Shown piece after piece: positions 6,359 to 10,459 of a stretch of DNA of 10,459 bases (within the stretch, counting starts at the first letter, position 1; each line of letters starts with the position of its first letter). This stretch comes from Acidobacteriaceae bacterium (GTDB lineage Bacteria > Acidobacteriota > Terriglobia > Terriglobales > Acidobacteriaceae): the NCBI GenBank assembly GCA_003152795.1, contig PMBA01000288.1, positions 3,589 through 14,047 on the forward strand, written 5' to 3'. Both the position numbers and the translations under genes were made by a program. Below the pieces are notes generated by a model. The model was given only the letters and a program-made list of their open reading frames with translations, had not been told where the DNA came from and searched no databases.

Positions 6359-7479
6359 GTGTGGAGCAGATTGTTGCGAGTTATGACGAGACGGCTCCAT
6401 TGACGGAAGCGTCGACGATTCCGGCGCCCTGGTATGTGGATGCGCGGATTGCGGACCTTGAACGGCAGACCGTCTTCTCCCGCACCTGGCAGGTGATGGG
6501 GCGAGTGGACCAGGTGGAAAAGCCGGGACAGTTTGTTACCGCGGCGGTGGCCGGAGAGCCGCTGGTGGCGGTGCGCGGGAATGATGGCGTGTTGCGGGCG
6601 TTTTATAACGTGTGCCGGCATCATGCGGCGGCGGTAGTGACGGAGCCGTGCGGGCAGGCATCGATGTTGCATTGTCCGTATCACGGATGGAATTACGGCT
6701 TGGACGGGACGCTCAAGGGGATGCCGGAGTTCGACGGGGTGAAGAACTTCGAACGCAAGGACAATGGTCTGGTCCCGGTAAGGGTTGAGACGTGGGAGAA
6801 ATTTGTGTTTGTGAATCTCGATCCAGGAGCAGCTCCGCTGGCGGAGTTTCTTGGTGGAATTGTCAAGCGGGTGGCTCCTTTGGGATTGACCAGGCTGCAC
6901 TACTTTACGACTAAGAGCTATGACATCCATTGTAACTGGAAAGTGTTTGTCGATAACTACCTGGATGGCGGCTATCACGTGCCTCATCTTCACAAGGGGC
7001 TCAGCTCGGTCCTGGATTACAAGCAGTACACGATCGAGAATGAGGACCGGTACTGTTTGCAGTCGAGTCCGATGGTGAGTTCGAATGAGGACGCAGCCAC
7101 GGGCACGACACGGAGGGGTGACCGGGCGTGGTATTTCTGGCTGCATCCGAATTTCATGTTCAACTGCTACGAAGGATATCTGGATACGAACCTGGTGATT
7201 CCGATTGATGTGGATCATTGCCGGGTGATCTTTGATTTCTACTTCAGCGATATTAGCGAGGCAGGGCGCGTTTACAACGAGCAGAGTGTTGCGGTGGGGA
7301 ATCGGGTGCAGGATGAGGACTTGGGAATTTGCGAGGCGGTGCAGAGGGGTCTGAAATCGCGGGCCTATGGGGCAGGGCGGCTCTCGGTGCGGCGCGAAGC
7401 CGGGGAACAGTTGTTTCATCAGTTGCTGGCGGCGGATTTGAAGAGTGGTTTAGGGCAAGCGGCGGTGTGCGAGGGGTGA
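6343..7479 (+). CDS. Rieske non-heme iron oxygenase, choline monooxygenase-like
   Basis: A 378-residue oxygenase alpha subunit. The Rieske [2Fe-2S] ligands are Cys91 and His93 (NVCRHH) and Cys111 and His114 (CPYHGW). In the catalytic domain NWKVFVDNYLDGGYHVPHLH supplies His212 and His217, and Asp326 (QDEDLGICEAVQRGL) completes the iron triad. The DNYLDGGYHVP block, DTNLVIP and the VQRGL..AYGAGR tail resemble plant choline monooxygenase and its bacterial relatives more than GbcA-type betaine demethylases, so the likely substrate is a quaternary ammonium compound hydroxylated on a carbon next to nitrogen. The usual Asp/Glu three residues before the first His ligand is Gly209, with Asp208 one place earlier. 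The ATG at 6343 has GGGGA seven bases upstream; the ATG at 6355 would give an ATGA overlap with the TetR stop. No reductase or ferredoxin partner is encoded nearby. Confidence 0.9.
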   Translation: MRNGMSVEQIVASYDETAPLTEASTIPAPWYVDARIADLERQTVFSRTWQVMGRVDQVEKPGQFVTAAVAGEPLVAVRGNDGVLRAFYNVCRHHAAAVVTEPCGQASMLHCPYHGWNYGLDGTLKGMPEFDGVKNFERKDNGLVPVRVETWEKFVFVNLDPGAAPLAEFLGGIVKRVAPLGLTRLHYFTTKSYDIHCNWKVFVDNYLDGGYHVPHLHKGLSSVLDYKQYTIENEDRYCLQSSPMVSSNEDAATGTTRRGDRAWYFWLHPNFMFNCYEGYLDTNLVIPIDVDHCRVIFDFYFSDISEAGRVYNEQSVAVGNRVQDEDLGICEAVQRGLKSRAYGAGRLSVRREAGEQLFHQLLAADLKSGLGQAAVCEG

Positions 7480-7572
7480 GAATCACGCACCGGCTTTTGC
7501 AACCGCAGAGTTGGGATGCGTGGGGACCTTTAACCAAGGGCACACGGAGGCAGAACCGGGCGACGCCGATCG

Positions 7573-7923
7573 TTAGGGATGGAAGTTCAGTTCGATGAGT
7601 TCTTTGGTCTCCTGCACAGCCGGAACCCATTTCCATTTTTCTATGGCATCGACCGCGGCTCTTGCCAACAAAGGGCTGCCGCCAATCACCTGAGTGAACT
7701 TCACTCTTCCGTTGGGAGCAACTACGGCTTCCACCTTGACGGTCCCACTGATTTGCATTTTGCTGGCGAGCTCCGGATATAAGGGGACCACTCGGTTCAC
7801 GATCTTTCGCCTTGCTACCGGTTGTTCTTGAGCGAGAGAAAAACATGGCGACAGGGCGGATGTTCCCAAGAAGAGCGCTAAGAGGGTGGCGGAAATGCAG
7901 GGTCGCACGGATCGCGGCTTCAT
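7573..7923 (-). CDS. Small exported protein with TonB C-terminal domain
   Basis: A 116-residue protein. Residues 1-32 look like a signal peptide: a basic start (MKPRSVRP), a hydrophobic core (ATLLALFLGTSAL) and a probable cleavage near SLAQ. The rest matches the TonB C-terminal fold: VNRVVPLYPELASKMQISGTVKVEAVVAPNGRV, then GGSPLLARAAVDAIEKWKWVPA and a final beta strand. It lacks the Pro-rich spacer of an energy-transducing TonB, so it is a free-standing domain of a kind often seen in Acidobacteriota, probably periplasmic, with an unknown partner. The frame extends to 7995, but the ATG at 7923 places the signal peptide correctly; a GGAG lies 13 bases upstream, which is weak. It converges with the Rieske gene (93-bp gap, no clear terminator) and follows the CocE-like gene by 107 bp on the same strand, so co-transcription with the latter is possible. 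Confidence 0.8.
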   Translation of the reverse strand: MKPRSVRPCISATLLALFLGTSALSPCFSLAQEQPVARRKIVNRVVPLYPELASKMQISGTVKVEAVVAPNGRVKFTQVIGGSPLLARAAVDAIEKWKWVPAVQETKELIELNFHP

Positions 7924-8030
7924 GGCGGCTAGCCTACTCCCAATCGATTTCGCCGCGAAGGTCACCAGGGTAACCACGCGCTCGCTGCAAATCACACTTT
8001 CACCGCCGGCAGCCCGGATCGAATCGGATT

Positions 8031-10121
8031 CTACTGATGATCCCGGGGGATGGTTTCTTGCCAGGTTTTTTCCTTCAGGAGTTGGCCGTTCTTGAGTAGT
8101 TGGCGGGTGTACTTGTAGTAAAAGTTGCGGGCGTCGCTGGTCAATTTCAGGTGGCCCTGCCAGGTCAGTGTCTGTTGCTTCAGGGCCATGACGATTTCGG
8201 CTTCGGCTTGGACAGAGCTGATTTCGGGGTGGTTGTCATCGGCGAGGTAGGTTATGCCCTCGAAGTCGGTCTCTTTTCCCCAAGGGTAAGTTTCTTCGGA
8301 CTTTCCGGACCAGGTCACTTTTGTTGTGGCATTGACTTCGTCGCGCTCGGTTTTCCAGTCGCCCGGCCATGGGAATCCGGCGTCTTGAACATCACTACGG
8401 TGTTCGGAGGGCTGGGGGGACGCGAATTGCGGGGCAGCGTACATGGACGGCGGGACCAGCGGCAGAGTCAGGCGCGATCCGGTATCGCCACCCAATTGAA
8501 GAGTGGTCGTCATCGCATAGGGAGTTGGCCAGACCATGGGCCAGAGCGCGTTCGAGATCGCCAAGCGAATACGATGGCCCTGGTGGAAGGTCCAGGTGGC
8601 TAAGTGCATTTCTATATCGAGCGAGTAAGTGTGGCTGGGAACCAAGTCTTGTGGGTTACTCGCGTCGTCCCGCTGCGCGCCGTTGAGTCCTGCTCCTGTA
8701 ACTTGGGTGACGGTTCCATCGGGCGCGACGTCGGAGAGTCGAGCGAACCAGTCGGCTTGTGGAGCGGACGAACTCGCCTGGAGCAGAGCGTGAGGGCGTC
8801 CCATAATGGTGAGCTCTTGTTTCAGCTCGGCAGAATCGTAAGTCAGGCTGAAGGCGTCGACGGGGCGCTGGTCGGTGAGCAGTTCGCCCCACCAGAATCC
8901 GGCTTCCACGCCCACGCTGGGAATGTAGCGCAGTTGGTGAGCGGCGGATTTGGCTGGTTCGGTGGAGAGGACGTGAGCTTCGTAGAGATAGAGTGTTGTG
9001 TTCGCAACGTTTCTTGGAGGCCAGCCGATCTCGCCGCGCCATTTTCCGGGCACGGTTTTGAGGTGAGGGTCGGGAGCGTGCCAGTCCTGCACGTAAATGG
9101 ATAGCGGCGGCTCTTCCATGATTCCGGTGTTGCGGTTCTTGAGCCAGTAATCCCACCAGCGGAGAGCTTGATCTCGCCATTCGATTGCGGGGCCGGGCTC
9201 GGCGTCGTTGGGGAAGGTGTGATTCCAGGGGCCAACGATGGCTTTCAGCGGCGCTTTGACCTGCTCGAACATGCGGGGGATGGAATCGCGATAGCCGTCG
9301 AGCAGCCCTCCGATTAAGAAGCAGGGAATTTTGATTTCGCTCAGCGGGCGAACTGGGGTGCGCCAGAACTGGCCGTCGCGTTGGTGCTTGAAATAGAGCA
9401 GGGACCAGGGCGCGGACTCGAAGCGCGGGCCGAGGATCGTTTCATCGAGCGTGTAATCGGGAGCACCAGTCATGGACGGCGCGAGGTCCATGTTGAGTTC
9501 AAACTCGTCGAAGTGCATCATGCCGTCGATGTAATGGATGTCGTCGTGAAAAAGTTGTTCGGTGGCATCGACGGCGAGGATGGCTTTGAGCGCGGGCGGA
9601 TGGCGCATGGCGAGTTGGATCGAGTTGAAGCCTCCCCAGGAGATGCCGAACATTCCTACTTTGCCGTTGGACCAGGGTTGAGTGGCTAACCACGCGATCA
9701 CTTGCTCGCCGTCCAGTTGTTCCTGCTCGGAATATTCGCGGTCGGTGGGCGCGCCTTCACTGGCGCCGAAGCCGCGGATATCGACGCGGACGCTGACGTA
9801 TCCGTGAGCGGAGAACCAGGAGTGGATGGGATAGTCGCGGGCGGCGGTGGCGTCGTCTTTGCGATAGGGGAGATATTCGAGTAGAGCGGGGAATTTTTCG
9901 CCGGGCTGCTCGCTGTCTGGCATGTAGAGAGTGGCGGAGAGGCGGACGCCGTCGGGCATGGGAATCCACTGCTGAACCATGCGGACGGTGCGCAGGGCGG
10001 GGGGCGTTTTCGGGACGGGGAGCGCGCTAAGGCTGGTTAAAAGCACGAACGGGGCGAGGATGGCCAAGGCTCGATGAGACCGAAGGACCGTCTGGCGCAA
10101 GAACATGGGGTGTAAAAACAT
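8031..10121 (-). CDS. Secreted CocE/NonD-family serine hydrolase (X-Pro dipeptidyl-peptidase S15-like)
   Basis: A 696-residue alpha/beta hydrolase of the CocE/NonD family, whose members cleave acyl esters or X-Pro dipeptides. A signal peptide is expected in residues 1-37 (RSHRALAILAPFVLLTSLSALP). The catalytic triad is visible: Ser161 in GISWGG, Asp275 in GGLLDGY and His301 in GPWNH. VDIRGFGASEG (113-123) is the family's conserved strand before the nucleophile. The C-terminal jelly-roll domain is marked by SHTYSLDIEMHLATWTFHQGHRIRLAIS. After it comes a tail of roughly 140 residues (Pro-rich, then Lys/Glu-rich) that is longer than in typical CocE and not recognised. The ATG at 10106 is an alternative start. 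Neither has a Shine-Dalgarno sequence. It is not obviously linked to the amine-type cluster; substrate unknown. Confidence 0.9.
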   Translation of the reverse strand: MFLHPMFLRQTVLRSHRALAILAPFVLLTSLSALPVPKTPPALRTVRMVQQWIPMPDGVRLSATLYMPDSEQPGEKFPALLEYLPYRKDDATAARDYPIHSWFSAHGYVSVRVDIRGFGASEGAPTDREYSEQEQLDGEQVIAWLATQPWSNGKVGMFGISWGGFNSIQLAMRHPPALKAILAVDATEQLFHDDIHYIDGMMHFDEFELNMDLAPSMTGAPDYTLDETILGPRFESAPWSLLYFKHQRDGQFWRTPVRPLSEIKIPCFLIGGLLDGYRDSIPRMFEQVKAPLKAIVGPWNHTFPNDAEPGPAIEWRDQALRWWDYWLKNRNTGIMEEPPLSIYVQDWHAPDPHLKTVPGKWRGEIGWPPRNVANTTLYLYEAHVLSTEPAKSAAHQLRYIPSVGVEAGFWWGELLTDQRPVDAFSLTYDSAELKQELTIMGRPHALLQASSSAPQADWFARLSDVAPDGTVTQVTGAGLNGAQRDDASNPQDLVPSHTYSLDIEMHLATWTFHQGHRIRLAISNALWPMVWPTPYAMTTTLQLGGDTGSRLTLPLVPPSMYAAPQFASPQPSEHRSDVQDAGFPWPGDWKTERDEVNATTKVTWSGKSEETYPWGKETDFEGITYLADDNHPEISSVQAEAEIVMALKQQTLTWQGHLKLTSDARNFYYKYTRQLLKNGQLLKEKTWQETIPRDHQ

Positions 10122-10132
10122 GGACGCCGCAA

Positions 10133-10141
10133 ATCATAACA
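10133..10141 (-). promoter_or_regulatory. Possible extended -10 promoter of the CocE-like gene
   Basis: On the minus strand TGTTATGAT combines a TGn extension with a TATGAT hexamer (5 of 6 to TATAAT). No good -35 lies 17 bases upstream. The start point would be near 10126, giving a leader of only a few bases to the ATG at 10121 or about 20 bases to the ATG at 10106. Confidence 0.4.
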
Positions 10142-10321
10142 GGAGACGATGCGAACGCACGCGGTCAGGCGCGATACCTTTGCCTGGACTTCAAGCCCGG
10201 TCCAGATTAAGCAGCCTGAGGCACGGCAACACCGATCGGAAGCCGATTCGTCTTCGTAATAAGTTTGCTCATGGCGCGCTTCCGTTGTTGACCTGGGGAA
10301 CCGTTGCCGGTCCTAACTGCC

Positions 10322-10350
10322 TTGACAGGGTAAGGCTATCTTCTTATTGT
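10322..10350 (+). promoter_or_regulatory. Predicted sigma70-type promoter of the terminal + strand gene
   Basis: A consensus TTGACA (10322-10327), an optimal 17-base spacer and TATTGT (10345-10350, 4 of 6). The start point near 10357 would give a leader of about 46 bases to the ATG at 10403. This is the best -35 hexamer among the intergenic regions examined in the window. Confidence 0.6.
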
Positions 10351-10361
10351 TGCTAACCGGC

Positions 10362-10402
10362 GTTGCGAATCAACGTCGCTACTCAACTGTCGCTATTCAA
10401 CT
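10362..10402 (+). repeat. Short tandem repeat, period 14 bp, abutting a start codon
   Basis: Two 14-bp units, GTCGCTACTCAACT (10375-10388) and GTCGCTATTCAACT (10389-10402), differ at one base. A degenerate 13-bp copy (10362-10374, 10 of 13 matching) precedes them. The array ends directly at the ATG at 10403, where a ribosome binding site would be expected, and contains no Shine-Dalgarno sequence. Confidence 0.7.
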
Positions 10403-10459
10403 ATGAATATTGTCAAGGCTACGAAGAAGTATGAGGATTGGCTGGGGCTGCACATCCGA
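10403..10459 (+). CDS. 5' end of a gene, possibly DUF2252 family, truncated by window end
   Basis: Nineteen codons are visible, reading MNIVKATKKYEDWLGLHIR. The pattern of a short amphipathic start followed by K-A-T-x-x-Y-E-x-W-L resembles the N-terminus of DUF2252 proteins, but this is a weak call on so few residues. The frame is supported by a consensus-like promoter about 50 bp upstream and by being open to the end of the window. No Shine-Dalgarno sequence precedes the ATG. Confidence 0.5.
   Translation, partial: MNIVKATKKYEDWLGLHIR

Larger units (their letters stand above)
10122..10402. other. Divergent intergenic region upstream of the CocE-like gene and the last gene
   Basis: A 281-bp gap holding predicted promoters in both directions (10133-10141 leftward, 10322-10350 rightward) and a short tandem repeat before the rightward start codon. 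No tRNA, structured RNA or credible ORF was recognised in 10142-10321. Confidence 0.6.

Noticed and set aside
6082..7419. Long open frame (445 codons) on the minus strand antisense to the Rieske gene and the end of tetR
   Set aside because: Its translation is rich in His, Arg and Pro with no domain pattern, typical of the shadow of a high-GC gene. The plus strand carries intact Rieske and iron-ligand motifs.
7525..7555. Sequence resembling the dispersed intergenic element with ACCAC-AGGCACA-GGAGG phrasing seen in many environmental genomes
   Set aside because: Only one degenerate copy is present and no repeat partner occurs in the window, so it cannot be called a repeat.

Overview
The window looks like a chromosomal stretch of a moderately high-GC Gram-negative bacterium. 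Acidobacteriota (Terriglobia-like) is my best guess, not a demonstrated assignment. The pointers are a secreted protein with an acidobacterial-style Ig-like tail, a small signal-peptide protein carrying a TonB C-terminal domain, and a large secreted CocE/NonD hydrolase. No mobile element, tRNA, rRNA or CRISPR array was seen.

Layout: (1) 1-1068 (+) is the 3' end of a secreted or surface protein. (2) 1120-5494 (-) is a tight four-gene unit. In transcription order it holds a phytoene-dehydrogenase/PYROXD2-like FAD enzyme, a DAO-family (sarcosine-oxidase-like) FAD enzyme, a DinB-fold protein and a betaine-homocysteine methyltransferase (BHMT)-like enzyme. (3) 5495-5635 is a 141-bp divergent control region with two near-identical palindromes of form TGACCRAYGGTCA, one at each gene start. 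(4) 5636-7479 (+) is a TetR-family regulator overlapping a choline-monooxygenase-like Rieske oxygenase. (5) 7573-7923 (-) is a secreted TonB C-terminal domain protein. (6) 8031-10121 (-) is a secreted CocE/NonD serine hydrolase. (7) 10403-10459 (+) is the first 19 codons of a gene, possibly DUF2252, behind a good sigma70-type promoter.

The core of interest is 1120-7479. Rieske CMO-like oxygenases act on quaternary ammonium compounds, DAO-family flavoenzymes oxidise secondary or tertiary N-methyl amines, and BHMT moves a betaine methyl group to homocysteine to make methionine. Placed face to face under one TetR-type operator pair, they suggest an inducible pathway that breaks down an N-methylated (betaine-like) compound and recovers at least one methyl group as methionine. 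The substrate is unknown. Two of the BHMT positions that form the betaine pocket in the human enzyme differ here, the second flavoenzyme and the DinB protein have no standard place in betaine catabolism, and no Rieske reductase or aldehyde dehydrogenase is present in the window.
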